From a virus: a DNA stretch of 64,000 nt. Shown here piece by piece: positions 1-7,456 of the stretch. The number at the start of each line of letters is the position of its first letter. Position 1 is the first letter of the stretch. The DNA lies in IMG/VR virus record IMGVR_UViG_3300034356_001766, positions 1-64,000 of that record. The stretch is one strand, 5' to 3'. The notes under the pieces were generated by a model that saw only the letters and a list, made by a program, of their open reading frames with translations, was not told the DNA's origin and did no database searches. Position numbers and translations under genes: made by a program.

Positions 1-1388
1 ATGCAGAGCTAATGCGTCTCTCGTCTCTAGGTGGAGGTGTAGGAGTGGGATTATCCCGCGTTAGAGAAAGAGGCACCCCTATCACCGGTAACGGAAACTC
101 CGAAGGTATTGTGCCCTGGGCTAAGATCTACGATTCTACTATTATCGCTACCAACCAGGGAGCAGTCAGAAGAGGAGCAGCTTCAGTAAACCTAGATATC
201 AATCACGGTGATATTAAAGAGTTCCTTCAGATTAGAAGACCTAAAGGAGACCCTAACAGACAGTCGCTAAACCTTCACCAATGCGTTGTTGTGGATGATA
301 GCTTCATGCACAAGCTAGAAAGACGCGACCAAGAAGCAGTCGAGCTATGGGTTGAGATTCTAAAGTCAAGGGTTGAGACTGGAGAACCTTACCTTATGTT
401 TAAGGATAACGTCAACAACGATAATCCAACGGCCTACATTAAAAATAACCTCGATGTATCGATGACCAATATCTGTACCGAGATTACCCTGCATACGGAC
501 GAAGAGCATTCGTTTATCTGCTGCTTGAGTTCTGTGAACTTAACCAAGTACGAGGAATGGAAAGACACCGATCTTATCGAGACTTCGATTTACTTTTTGG
601 ACGGGGTGATGGAAGAGTTCTTATTTAAGAGTGACGGTAAGGATTCTCTTGCTAGGTCTAACCGCTCGGCTAGAAAGGGCCGCGCAATCGGTTTAGGGGT
701 ATTAGGATGGCATTCTTTCCTACAAGCAAAGGGCTTGCCTTTTAACTCTATCAGCTCTACAGCATGGACTAATAAGATCTTCTCTCAGATTAAAACCCAG
801 GCCGAAGCAGCTTCTCGCAAGCTAGCCGAAGAGTACGGAGAGCCGGAATGGTGCAAGGGTACCGGGATGAGAAATACCCACCTCATCGCAATTGCCCCTA
901 CTGTCTCTAACAGCACTATCTCCGGAGGAGTATCAGCAGGCATTGAGCCGATACCGGCTAACATTTATACTTTTAACTCCGGCAAAGGAACGTTCATTAG
1001 AAAGAATCCTGTCCTTGAGGAGTACCTAGAGAAGAAAGGCCATAACACCGAAGAGGTATGGGATCAGATCATGAAGGATAGAGGTTCGGTGACCGGGCTA
1101 CCTGAAGACATTATGCCGGCTTATGATAAAGAGGTTTTTTATACCTTTACTGAGATTAACCAGCTAGCGTTAGTAGAGCAGGCCGCGGTCCGGCAGAAGT
1201 ACATCGACCAGACTCAGTCATTGAATCTATCGTTTGATCCTACTGACTCTCCTAAGTTTATCAACCTGGTACACCAGACTGCCTGGAAGTTAGGAATTAA
1301 GACTCTTTACTATTTGCGGACTGACTCAGTGATCAACGGGGATATCGGTTCACGTACTTCAGAGGATTGTCTATCTTGTGACGGCTAG
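1..1388 (+). CDS. nrdA: Ribonucleoside-diphosphate reductase, class I large subunit, 3' part
   Basis: Reduces ribonucleotides to deoxyribonucleotides for phage DNA synthesis. The frame is open from base 3 and runs in from outside the window; the first in-window Met (base 12) sits in the conserved SSLGGGVG stretch, so it is not the start. Visible family marks: NICTEI (Asn, catalytic Cys and Glu of the active-site loop), CCLSSVNL with the partner redox Cys, the radical-transfer Tyr pair in TLYYLRT, and a C-terminal C-x2-C tail (EDCLSCDG) for re-reduction. Roughly 460 C-terminal residues are present; the N-terminal cone and redox region are cut off. No small subunit (nrdB) is seen in the window, so it should lie upstream. 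Class assignment rests on the Tyr pair and the CxxC tail. Confidence 0.95.
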   Translation, partial: AELMRLSSLGGGVGVGLSRVRERGTPITGNGNSEGIVPWAKIYDSTIIATNQGAVRRGAASVNLDINHGDIKEFLQIRRPKGDPNRQSLNLHQCVVVDDSFMHKLERRDQEAVELWVEILKSRVETGEPYLMFKDNVNNDNPTAYIKNNLDVSMTNICTEITLHTDEEHSFICCLSSVNLTKYEEWKDTDLIETSIYFLDGVMEEFLFKSDGKDSLARSNRSARKGRAIGLGVLGWHSFLQAKGLPFNSISSTAWTNKIFSQIKTQAEAASRKLAEEYGEPEWCKGTGMRNTHLIAIAPTVSNSTISGGVSAGIEPIPANIYTFNSGKGTFIRKNPVLEEYLEKKGHNTEEVWDQIMKDRGSVTGLPEDIMPAYDKEVFYTFTEINQLALVEQAAVRQKYIDQTQSLNLSFDPTDSPKFINLVHQTAWKLGIKTLYYLRTDSVINGDIGSRTSEDCLSCDG

Positions 1389-1412
1389 ACTATTTATATT
1401 AAATCTTTGCAT

Positions 1413-1754
1413 ATGAAATTAAGCGATATTATTCTCGAAAGTCTAACTAAGCAAGACAGAGTCGACGTCTCCAGGGAGATTTTAAAGCTAGCTAAAGAGA
1501 TCGGACAATACGCCGGTCTAGACGACGGCATGGCAGCACGGGGTGTCGTCGCTATTGACGGAATACTAAGCAGCTACTTCTTAAGAGATTACGATGCCGC
1601 GGTTGAAAAATACGGAGACGCAATCGAAAGCATTGAAGTAGAGACAACCAAGTACGGTCCTAAGGCAGCTGCTCTAAAGATCAACTTCAAACCAGGAATG
1701 GAACCAAAAGGTTTAACAGCAGCAGACGTTAGATCAGCAGGACGACTAGACTAA
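1413..1754 (+). CDS. Hypothetical protein, MKLSDIILE N-terminus
   Basis: 113 residues, not recognised. I place the start at the ATG at 1413, since the in-frame TTG at 1407 gives only two more residues. The N-terminus is a short amphipathic helix (MKLSDIILESL) like those of several other small proteins here (8972, 59169, 59677). The C-terminal 60 bases form the left part of a tandem duplication that continues into the next gene. It lies 24 nt after nrdA, with TATTTATA in the gap. Confidence 0.7.
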   Translation: MKLSDIILESLTKQDRVDVSREILKLAKEIGQYAGLDDGMAARGVVAIDGILSSYFLRDYDAAVEKYGDAIESIEVETTKYGPKAAALKINFKPGMEPKGLTAADVRSAGRLD

Positions 1755-2080
1755 TTAGATGTTCTTAATTTTAACAGTTATACTGGCTGTACTAGTAGTC
1801 GTAGCTTTGCTATACTATATCTTCAAGTTAAAACAAGAGATCTGCACTCTAAAAGAACAGCACATCCAAGACCTACAGTCTAAGATTTTACAGCAATGGA
1901 ACCAAAAAGTCTAACGCTAGCAAACATTGGACCAAAACTAGATTAATTATATGGTATTAGTTTTAGCAGTTATACTAGTTGTACTAGTAGTCGCAGTTTC
2001 ATTTTACTACATCTCTAAGTTAAAACAGGAGATCTACGCTCTAAAAGAGCAGCACACCCTAGACCTACAATCTAAAATTA
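1698..2080 (+). repeat. Diverged tandem duplication, unit about 195 bp
   Basis: The sequence from the end of gene 1413 (ATGGAACCAAAAGG at 1698) through the N-terminal codons of the following membrane-anchored ORF (to about 1890) recurs from 1896 onward. The offset is 198 bp at the left part and 192 bp at the two start codons (1759 and 1951), so small indels have accumulated. The right copy keeps the full downstream gene; the left keeps only its first part. Confidence 0.8.
1759..1914 (+). pseudogene. Truncated upstream copy of the membrane-anchored endonuclease gene
   Basis: 51-codon ORF starting MFLILTVILAVLVVV and reading YYIFKLKQEICTLKEQH, nearly identical to the first ~45 residues of the intact gene at 1951. 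It stops before the nuclease domain, in sequence derived from the end of gene 1413. It may still be translated as a membrane micropeptide, but its origin as one half of the tandem duplication is plain. Confidence 0.75.
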
Positions 2081-2385
2081 GTGCGGCACGTACTGACGCT
2101 AAAAAAAGAAGTACAGCCGTGCAGTGGGGAAAAAGCATTGAGCATTTTGTGCCTTTCACCAGTAAGTTTCCAATCCCGGCTGAAGACGTCTCCTTCCTAG
2201 GAATGCCCATTGACTACGTAGGATTTACAGACACAGGCAGTAAAACCAAGTGTGCAGTTCATTTTGTGGAAGTAAAAAGCGGAAATGCTTTCTTAATGGA
2301 TAAGCAAAAAAACATTAAGACAGCCATTCTAGAGAAGAGAGTGCATTGGCACGAAATCTCCATAGAAGGCAATACGGAAGATTAA
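1951..2385 (+). CDS. Membrane-anchored Holliday-junction-resolvase-like endonuclease
   Basis: 144 residues: an N-terminal transmembrane segment (about 2-21), a short coiled stretch (KLKQEIYALKEQH), then a domain resembling the Endonuc_Holl family (PF10107; predicted nucleases distantly related to archaeal Holliday junction resolvases). Family-like elements are the FPIPAEDVSFLGMPIDYVGF block with an acidic metal ligand and VHFVEVKSG, the E-x-K half of a PD-(D/E)XK site. A membrane-tethered nuclease could degrade host or competitor DNA or act at the envelope; that role is inferred. It is preceded by a truncated copy of itself and ends at a bidirectional terminator. Confidence 0.75.
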   Translation: MVLVLAVILVVLVVAVSFYYISKLKQEIYALKEQHTLDLQSKISAARTDAKKRSTAVQWGKSIEHFVPFTSKFPIPAEDVSFLGMPIDYVGFTDTGSKTKCAVHFVEVKSGNAFLMDKQKNIKTAILEKRVHWHEISIEGNTED

Positions 2386-2409
2386 TAAAAGGCCTTTCGA
2401 CCTTTTTTT
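2386..2409. terminator. Bidirectional rho-independent terminator between convergent genes
   Basis: AAAAGG (2387-2392) pairs with CCTTTT (2401-2406) around an 8-nt loop, with an A-run on the left and a T-run on the right, so it can act on both strands. It separates the + strand endonuclease gene from the only convincing minus-strand gene of the window. Confidence 0.7.
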
Positions 2410-2617
2410 ACTTATCTTTAGGTGTATTGGTCTGAGCTACTAATTGAGCATACTGATCTTTAGTGAATTCACTCTTAGTAACGATCACTACTTTATCATC
2501 ATAGATATAAGCAACCCTACTGTAGTTAGGTTTTTTAGAAGATACAGCTACCGATTCAGGAACCGAGCATGAGGTTATTAAGATAAGACTTAAGAAAGTA
2601 ATAAGTATTTTTTTCAT
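2408..2617 (-). CDS. Small lipoprotein (minus strand)
   Basis: 69 residues starting MKKILITFLSLILITSC: a lipoprotein signal peptide with lipobox ITSC, then a short polar mature part (~52 residues). Probably exported and lipidated, location inner or outer membrane unknown. It is the only clear gene on this strand, so it has its own transcription start, divergent from the 2713 gene. Bacteroidetes phages often carry such single reverse genes for host-interaction functions, but no specific function can be named. Confidence 0.7.
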   Translation of the reverse strand: MKKILITFLSLILITSCSVPESVAVSSKKPNYSRVAYIYDDKVVIVTKSEFTKDQYAQLVAQTNTPKDK

Positions 2618-2670
2618 AGGAGTTAATATTACGTTAATATATAGTTAAACTTCTCTTAAACTTGAAAGAG

Positions 2671-2701
2671 TTGTATATTAAGTTTTTCGTTCCTATCTTT
2701 A
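2671..2701 (+). promoter_or_regulatory. Promoter TTG-N20-TATCTTTA
   Basis: TTG at 2671-2673 and TATCTTTA at 2694-2701, separated by exactly 20 nt and preceded by TTCC. This matches the Bacteroidetes -33/-7 layout. It drives the gene at 2713, giving a leader of about 5-10 nt. Confidence 0.75.
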
Positions 2702-2712
2702 TAGAAATATAA

Positions 2713-2913
2713 ATGGTTATGACACGAAAAGAACTTTTAGAATATACCCGAACCGAAAAGCTTGATAAGCTCTTCATACTGGCAAGTCAAATGGATACTC
2801 TCGCTTTTAAGAGTGTTCAACAGCTTGAGAGCCTGATAGCTCAAAAGACTGAACTAGAGCGTGACCTCGGTCTGCTTAATGAGCGTCTCTCTAGGTTGAA
2901 CGAAGAAAAGTAG
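2713..2913 (+). CDS. Small coiled-coil protein
   Basis: 66 residues, not recognised. Residues ~28-64 form a continuous heptad-like helix (VQQLESLIAQKTELERDL...LLNERLSRLNEE), so an oligomeric coiled coil is likely. First gene behind the promoter at 2671; the next gene starts 2 nt after its stop, suggesting co-transcription with the glucosaminidase. The start could be the ATG at 2713 or the ATG two codons later. Confidence 0.65.
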   Translation: MVMTRKELLEYTRTEKLDKLFILASQMDTLAFKSVQQLESLIAQKTELERDLGLLNERLSRLNEEK

Positions 2914-2915
2914 TC

Positions 2916-3473
2916 ATGCTTTACACCTACGATAAGAAAGGGGTGCAGTATAAAAAATTACTGCAAACCAAGCTAGGCACTAGTCTAGGAATTGCAATAG
3001 GGTTATCGCTTGCTATCTCTTACGGGGTAGGGCGGTTTACTTGGATTAACAGTCTTTCGGAATACGAGAAGAATATACTGCTTATCAACATGAAGCAGAC
3101 CCCTTTCAGCGAAGATGAACTAATCTTACTTATGAAAGACTTGGGAGTTAAGTTCCCTCACATAGTACTAGCTCAGTCAAAGCTTGAGACTAACAACTAC
3201 CGGTCCGGGATCTTCAAAGAGAATCATAATCTCTTTGGGATGAAAGAGGCCCGGTCTAGGATCAGTACCGCCAGAGGCACCAATCGCAACCACGCCTACT
3301 ACGATACCTGGGAGAGCTCGGTCTACGACTATGCCTTCTACCAGTGCAGATACCTCAGCGCTATCAGAAACGAAACCCAGTACTATAGCTACCTCTCCGG
3401 CAGCTACGCCGAAGATCCTTTGTACGTTCAGAAGGTAAAAAAACTTGCTGGAGAGTTAAAAAATAAGTTCTAA
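2916..3473 (+). CDS. Membrane-anchored N-acetylglucosaminidase (FlgJ/LytF-type)
   Basis: 185 residues: cytoplasmic N-terminus, one transmembrane segment (about 22-40) and a peptidoglycan glucosaminidase domain (PF01832-like). Diagnostic block: SKLETNNYRSGIF with the catalytic Glu, then ENHNLFGMK, and the family's typical aromatic-rich YDTWESSVYDYAFYQ. It would cut the glycan backbone of host murein, for wall remodelling or lysis, in addition to the GH19 endolysin at 39494. The stop overlaps the start of the downstream lipoprotein (TAATG), consistent with coupled translation. Confidence 0.85.
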   Translation: MLYTYDKKGVQYKKLLQTKLGTSLGIAIGLSLAISYGVGRFTWINSLSEYEKNILLINMKQTPFSEDELILLMKDLGVKFPHIVLAQSKLETNNYRSGIFKENHNLFGMKEARSRISTARGTNRNHAYYDTWESSVYDYAFYQCRYLSAIRNETQYYSYLSGSYAEDPLYVQKVKKLAGELKNKF

Positions 3474-3994
3474 TGAAAAAGTATCTGCTTTTACTACTGC
3501 CGCTGCTAGTAAGCTGCGAACCAGAGCCTCAACCTGTAGCTAAGTATGGAACTGCTTTCCGACTTAATAACAACACATTCGGCGTCAACGACTTCAGGAT
3601 TGCAGATTCAGGTTATTTTGCTATCTCACATGGATCGCTAGACTTTGGACGCAACTTCTACCGCTCTCACGAAACCTACCCTGACTTTCAAGATTCAATT
3701 GGGTACATTTACTTTAACGGCCAAGGTTGTGGAGAAATTAAATACGTAAATCAAGATACTATACAGCAAGTTATTTCTTTTAACTATACTTGGAGCGACA
3801 AAGACTACAACTATCAGTACTTAACTGTTGAGTTTGCTGACGTACCGGTCCGGACTTGGTCCCGAACTGAGCCTTTATATGTTTTCGGGTATGAAAAAGT
3901 TGGGAAATACTGGTGCTACAGAACTACGATGGCAAGGTATTCTGGTGACTGGAGCTGGGCAGGAAACTTTCTTAAGAGTAATGTTGTTCAATAG
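3473..3994 (+). CDS. Lipoprotein
   Basis: 173 residues with a classic lipoprotein signal (MKKYLLLLLPLLVSC, cleavage before Cys15) followed by EPEPQP, an acidic/Pro stretch typical of surface-directed Bacteroidetes lipoproteins. The mature part is aromatic-rich and beta-like with no recognised fold. Start overlaps the glucosaminidase stop. One of at least five lipoprotein genes in the window. Confidence 0.75.
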   Translation: MKKYLLLLLPLLVSCEPEPQPVAKYGTAFRLNNNTFGVNDFRIADSGYFAISHGSLDFGRNFYRSHETYPDFQDSIGYIYFNGQGCGEIKYVNQDTIQQVISFNYTWSDKDYNYQYLTVEFADVPVRTWSRTEPLYVFGYEKVGKYWCYRTTMARYSGDWSWAGNFLKSNVVQ

Positions 3995-4014
3995 AAAAAT
4001 ACTTCATATCTTTA
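3984..4014 (+). promoter_or_regulatory. Promoter TTG-N20-TATCTTTA overlapping the previous gene's end
   Basis: TTG 3984-3986 lies inside the last codons of the lipoprotein gene; TATCTTTA is at 4007-4014 with a 20-nt spacer. The ATG at 4019 follows after only 4 nt, so the transcript would be leaderless or nearly so. Confidence 0.7.
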
Positions 4015-4018
4015 AGTA

Positions 4019-4450
4019 ATGAAAATCAAGTCTATGACCCACAAACTTAAGCGTCTGACCCAGAAGCTAGGCATTCAAATCCACCGGATGATAGAACCTA
4101 CTAAATACCAAGCCCCTAAAGGTGAGTATGAGATCGAGGCTCTAGCAATATGCAGGAAGCTGGCTAGCCGAAAGTCTAGTACCCTGCTTATGTCTCCGAT
4201 CTCCGGCAAGCGTTACATCCGGAGTAAGGACAATCAGATCCATGTTATTATTGACGGGCACCTTATTACCATCGTAAATCACTCCTACAGCTATGTAATC
4301 CCGGTAGAGGGCCGCTCCCATGAACGCCTTATCCGGATGTTTGATATGGAGGTCGAGCTACGAAGAGGTGTGATGGAGTCTGAGATCCGAGCTAATATCA
4401 AGCACTCTCTATCTAATATTTATCAAAATCTGCTCAATGAACAAGTTTAA
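4019..4450 (+). CDS. Hypothetical protein, basic
   Basis: 143 residues, rich in Lys/Arg at the N-terminus (MKIKSMTHKLKRLTQKLG), no recognised domain. Residues 70-105 read as beta strands (IHVIIDGHLITIVNHSYSYVIPV), the end is helical. The -7 box of its promoter ends 4 nt before the first ATG; the next in-frame ATG (4034) would leave a ~15 nt leader and is a reasonable alternative start. Overlaps the next gene by 14 nt. Confidence 0.65.
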   Translation: MKIKSMTHKLKRLTQKLGIQIHRMIEPTKYQAPKGEYEIEALAICRKLASRKSSTLLMSPISGKRYIRSKDNQIHVIIDGHLITIVNHSYSYVIPVEGRSHERLIRMFDMEVELRRGVMESEIRANIKHSLSNIYQNLLNEQV

Positions 4451-4733
4451 ATACCTCCAGCTAGTAGGAACGCTCACTATCCTAATACCTATAGCAGTTA
4501 TAGCAGGGATGGGGGTAGTCTACAGTCTCCCCAAAGCCCCTCAAGCAATCGACACTACTACAGTTCCTGAGGTTCTTGAACTTCCTAAGACCGACACTGT
4601 AGTAATAGTAAAGGAAATTCAGAAGGTAGCTCTACCTCCTGCGATCGTACAGAAACCTCTACCAACTACTATCCCAGTATCAATCAAAGATACGGCAGAA
4701 AAAATTGCTGTAAAGTTGGACACCGCTCAATAG
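4437..4733 (+). CDS. Small single-pass membrane protein, Pro/Thr/Val-rich ectodomain
   Basis: 98 residues: one transmembrane helix (about 9-30) with few charges before it, then a periplasmic tail rich in Pro, Thr and Val (TTTVPEVLELPKTDTVVIVKEI). The shape recalls inner-membrane spanin-type or TonB-like stalk proteins, but no lipoprotein partner is embedded in another frame and no family is recognised. Confidence 0.6.
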   Translation: MNKFKYLQLVGTLTILIPIAVIAGMGVVYSLPKAPQAIDTTTVPEVLELPKTDTVVIVKEIQKVALPPAIVQKPLPTTIPVSIKDTAEKIAVKLDTAQ

Positions 4734-4746
4734 TTTCATATCTTTA
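4716..4746 (+). promoter_or_regulatory. Promoter TTG-N20-TATCTTTA
   Basis: TTG 4716-4718 (inside the end of the preceding gene) and TATCTTTA 4739-4746, spacer 20 nt, TTTCA before the -7 box. It serves the 23-residue membrane peptide at 4766 and the metallophosphoesterase behind it. Confidence 0.75.
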
Positions 4747-4765
4747 AGAACTAATAAAACAAAAT

Positions 4766-4837
4766 ATGTTTGCACTAGGAATAATTGTAATTGTACTTCT
4801 ACTAGCCATTTTAGGTAAACTAGAAAAGAATAAATAA
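4766..4837 (+). CDS. Membrane micropeptide, 23 residues
   Basis: MFALGIIVIVLLLAILGKLEKNK: a single hydrophobic helix followed by a basic tail. First ORF after the 4716 promoter, one base before the next gene's ATG, so its position looks designed. Two similar micropeptides occur at 9430 and 10087. Function unknown. Confidence 0.5.
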   Translation: MFALGIIVIVLLLAILGKLEKNK

Positions 4838-4838
4838 A

Positions 4839-5525
4839 ATGAAAATCACATTCATCAGCGACACTCACACTAAACACGAGGAAATCAGTAAAGATCTTCC
4901 TGGTGGTGATTTGATCATTCATGCTGGTGATTTGATGAACTCAGGTTACGAGCCAATTGATATTACTCGATTTGTTAACTGGTACAGTTCATTGCTTACA
5001 ATGGATTATAAACACCGAGTGTTTATTGCTGGTAATCACGATCGAATGTTTGAAGATAATCCTGAATTAACTAAGGAGTTAATCAATGCCTATAGTGGTG
5101 GATTGATTTACTTACAAGATCAAACTCACGTTATTGATGGTGTAAAAATTTATGGTTCACCTTGGCAACCAGCATTTTACGATTGGGCGTTTAACCTACC
5201 AAGATGTGGTCAAGATTTAATGCGAGTATGGAATGCAATTCCAAACAATACTGATATCTTAATTACACACGGACCACCATTTGGTCATTGTGATGTCACC
5301 CCTTCCGGTAACCTAAATGTAGGTTGTGAGCTACTTAGGGTTCGAGTGGATGAAATCAAACCTAAAATTCATGTTTTTGGACACGTTCATTCAGGTTATG
5401 GTTACAAGTTCTATGAAGGTACTCATTTTATTAATGCTGCTGTATTAAACGAAAGATACAAATACGCAAACAAACCACTTACTGTTGAGTGGGATCCTGA
5501 AACCAACGAATTAGAATTTATTTAG
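4839..5525 (+). CDS. Calcineurin-like metallophosphoesterase (MPPED type)
   Basis: 228 residues with all metal-binding blocks of the family in order: SDTH (D-x-H), HAGD (GD), GNHD, a late THGPP and the final GHVHSG. The YGSPWQPAFYDWAFN segment resembles the small MPPED/239AB phosphodiesterases. Expected to hydrolyse a phosphodiester or phosphomonoester with a two-metal centre in the cytoplasm; a cyclic nucleotide, nucleic-acid end or host signalling nucleotide are all possible substrates. First large gene of an AT-rich block with codon use unlike the sequence before it. Confidence 0.9.
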   Translation: MKITFISDTHTKHEEISKDLPGGDLIIHAGDLMNSGYEPIDITRFVNWYSSLLTMDYKHRVFIAGNHDRMFEDNPELTKELINAYSGGLIYLQDQTHVIDGVKIYGSPWQPAFYDWAFNLPRCGQDLMRVWNAIPNNTDILITHGPPFGHCDVTPSGNLNVGCELLRVRVDEIKPKIHVFGHVHSGYGYKFYEGTHFINAAVLNERYKYANKPLTVEWDPETNELEFI

Positions 5526-5527
5526 TT

Positions 5528-6112
5528 ATGAGAAACTTTGAATTTCTAAAAATACTTAACTCCCCGTTTAAGATACCTCGGGTTAAGTTTTATATCGGTA
5601 AGGTGGCTATTGGTACACCATATTTTCATCCACGCAATTGGGTTAAACCAACCCCTAAAATGGCTATGGATGAAGCTAAAAAGGAGTTAGCACGTAGGGA
5701 GAAGTGGAATAACGCAAATCCCGATGTTCAATTTAAACAAACTATTATACCACTTGATGAGATGTATAAAGAAAAACTACGTTACCGATTCCCAGTTCCT
5801 AAAAAGATTGGATTTGATTTCGTAGGACTAGGTTATAAAACTAAATGGAGTGAAACCGATTACAGGCATGAATGGAATCCTATCTGGTCTTTTGTATTTT
5901 TTAAATGGCAGATTGCTTTAATATTTACTTCTCCAGAACGTGAGTGTAACTCTCAATACTGGGAGGCTTGGTTGTATTATCAGTACCACACTAAAGGAAG
6001 TAAACAAGAACGTATTGAACAATGTAAGAAAGATTACCCTCAGAAATATACTATTAACAGTGTTAATGGTGATATGAAAAAGGTTAATTACTATGATATT
6101 ATTTTAAAATGA
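5528..6112 (+). CDS. Conserved-type phage hypothetical protein
   Basis: 194 residues, aromatic-rich (many Trp/Tyr), soluble, no domain recognised. Starts 2 nt after the phosphoesterase stop and overlaps the next start by 4 nt, so it belongs to the same operon. A Trp-rich middle (WSFVFFKWQIALIF) could be a buried strand or weak membrane-facing segment. Confidence 0.65.
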   Translation: MRNFEFLKILNSPFKIPRVKFYIGKVAIGTPYFHPRNWVKPTPKMAMDEAKKELARREKWNNANPDVQFKQTIIPLDEMYKEKLRYRFPVPKKIGFDFVGLGYKTKWSETDYRHEWNPIWSFVFFKWQIALIFTSPERECNSQYWEAWLYYQYHTKGSKQERIEQCKKDYPQKYTINSVNGDMKKVNYYDIILK

Positions 6113-6357
6113 AACCAATGACTGAACAAACCTTTATTGATTTAGGATTTAAACGTAATGACGTTACAGTAGATGGTCAGGACTTCTACTACTATACTCT
6201 CGATATTGGAAATACTTTTTTAACTACAAATGCGAGTGATGAAGCAGAACGGATTGGGTGGGAATGTTGGAAAGCTACCCTACCTGATAATCCACTAGCA
6301 AGTGAAGTTAAAGATTTAAGTGAGCTAGAAAATCTAGTTCGTACTCTTCAAAATTAA
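6109..6357 (+). CDS. Small hypothetical protein, paralogue of the gene at 7457
   Basis: 82 residues. Shares the pattern F-x-x-LGF-K...DFYYYTLDIG...TN-x-x-DEA-x-x-GWE and a C-terminal L-E-x-LVR with the protein at 7457-7708, so the two are paralogues. The start may be the first ATG or the ATG at 6118 (MTEQTF), which aligns with the paralogue's MTEEIF. Function unknown. Confidence 0.65.
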   Translation: MKPMTEQTFIDLGFKRNDVTVDGQDFYYYTLDIGNTFLTTNASDEAERIGWECWKATLPDNPLASEVKDLSELENLVRTLQN

Positions 6358-6363
6358 AGTAAT

Positions 6364-6600
6364 ATGAAAAAAGAACAATTTTTAGAACAAATGAATCAAT
6401 GGTATGATAATTCAGATGCACATTATGATAGTTTTGTAGAGCAATTCAGTAAAGATAAAGAGGGGTTAATTGAACTACTAGCCTTAGTAGGTCAATCAAC
6501 CTCAACAACTTCAGTGAACGCTGCTAAATTATTTGAACCTAAAAGTAAAGAAGAGTGGTTATTGGATATCTTAAAACCATTTAACACCAAAGAGAAATGA
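6364..6600 (+). CDS. Small acidic helical protein
   Basis: 78 residues, mainly helical, acidic, no recognised family. Its TGA overlaps the ATG of the next mini-ORF (ATGA), which supports real translation through this stretch. Confidence 0.55.
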   Translation: MKKEQFLEQMNQWYDNSDAHYDSFVEQFSKDKEGLIELLALVGQSTSTTSVNAAKLFEPKSKEEWLLDILKPFNTKEK

Positions 6601-6698
6601 GAACTCCGCCCGCTTATAGCGCATTAGGATTCAGCAAGCGGAAAGCTACCGCCCTGATTAACGGAGTCTTTTTCTTTAACACCAATAAAAATGCCTAA
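6597..6698 (+). CDS. Mini-ORF, 33 residues
   Basis: Starts in an ATGA overlap with the previous stop and overlaps the start of the next mini-ORF. Product is MRTPPAYSALGFSKRKATAL followed by a Phe-rich end. Supported only by the overlap geometry; could also be translated spacer. Confidence 0.35.
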   Translation: MRTPPAYSALGFSKRKATALINGVFFFNTNKNA

Positions 6699-6834
6699 AT
6701 ATCTTAAAACCGCATTTGTAAGAGAACTAGAACAACAGGTTAGAAGAGGTGAACTTTCACACACCCGAATGCTTGACTTAATCCAAGATGAGGTAATTAA
6801 AAATTACAACGATGAGCAAACTCAAGCAAACTAA
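6691..6834 (+). CDS. Small helical protein, 47 residues
   Basis: Encodes a charged helical protein (MPKYLKTAFVRELEQQVRRG...RMLDLIQDEVIKNY). It overlaps the start of the 6812 gene by 23 nt. AAT-AAA-rich spacing before its ATG resembles that of its neighbours. Function unknown. Confidence 0.5.
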   Translation: MPKYLKTAFVRELEQQVRRGELSHTRMLDLIQDEVIKNYNDEQTQAN

Positions 6835-7168
6835 AATTCCAATGACATTAGAAGATAATGTTATGAAGGTTGCTCTTGAACAAGGAGTAATTGAAAACGA
6901 ATTCAATTGGAAATTAGTTCGTGAGCGAGACGGACTAACTAACCAATCTAAGGAAGTAATGTGGGTTGAATGGAATCAAGAAAATAAGTTTAAAGCCCGT
7001 CACGATAAACCAGCAATTGGCTATTCTTTGATTATGTCTCCACTTAATCAGTTCTTTACTTGGCAAACAACTCCTATTACAGAGGTGTTGGAAAAACGAG
7101 AAAATTTTCTTAAATTTAAGACTAAGAACTCAGTATACGAATTATGGAAGCTAAACGCAAACGATTAA
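6812..7168 (+). CDS. Hypothetical protein
   Basis: 118 residues, mixed alpha/beta, not recognised. Sits in the tightly overlapping series 6597-7871 with the start in the end of the previous ORF and the end overlapping the next by 25 nt. AT-rich codon use as in the rest of this block. Confidence 0.6.
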   Translation: MSKLKQTKIPMTLEDNVMKVALEQGVIENEFNWKLVRERDGLTNQSKEVMWVEWNQENKFKARHDKPAIGYSLIMSPLNQFFTWQTTPITEVLEKRENFLKFKTKNSVYELWKLNAND

Positions 7169-7455
7169 CTCGAGACCAAAAAAAAGACAAAGCAATTGTT
7201 GATTTAATCAATCAAATGTTTATTATTGCCGGTCACGATGTTACCTATGATGATATTGTAGGTGTAAAGGATTGGTTTAGAGAATACACAATGACTGTTG
7301 AACAGGGTGAGGAATTCAAAAAATGGGGTAAAAAATATCTTATGAAGGAATTACGCGAATCAGCTAAATCAGCAGAACGTGAAATGTCGTGGTTTAATCT
7401 ACAGTGGGGTTTGACTTACAGTAACTGGGAAGATTATCATAAAATAAAGAAATAA
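7144..7455 (+). CDS. Conserved-type phage hypothetical protein
   Basis: 103 residues: basic start (MEAKRKRLTRDQKKDKAI), a middle with GHDVTYDDIVG and a Trp-rich, helical end (EMSWFNLQWGLTYSNW). I recall this arrangement from hypothetical proteins of other large phages but cannot name a family or function. Confidence 0.65.
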   Translation: MEAKRKRLTRDQKKDKAIVDLINQMFIIAGHDVTYDDIVGVKDWFREYTMTVEQGEEFKKWGKKYLMKELRESAKSAEREMSWFNLQWGLTYSNWEDYHKIKK

Positions 7456-7456
7456 T

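Noticed and set aside
1391-1398. T4-type late promoter (TATAAATA) reading TATTTATA
   Set aside because: The box is on the strand opposite to all nearby genes, so it is not a late promoter for them; kept only as a motif observation.
4680-4922. Minus-strand frame of 80 codons
   Set aside because: Covers the end of one gene, a promoter and the start of two others; antisense shadow.
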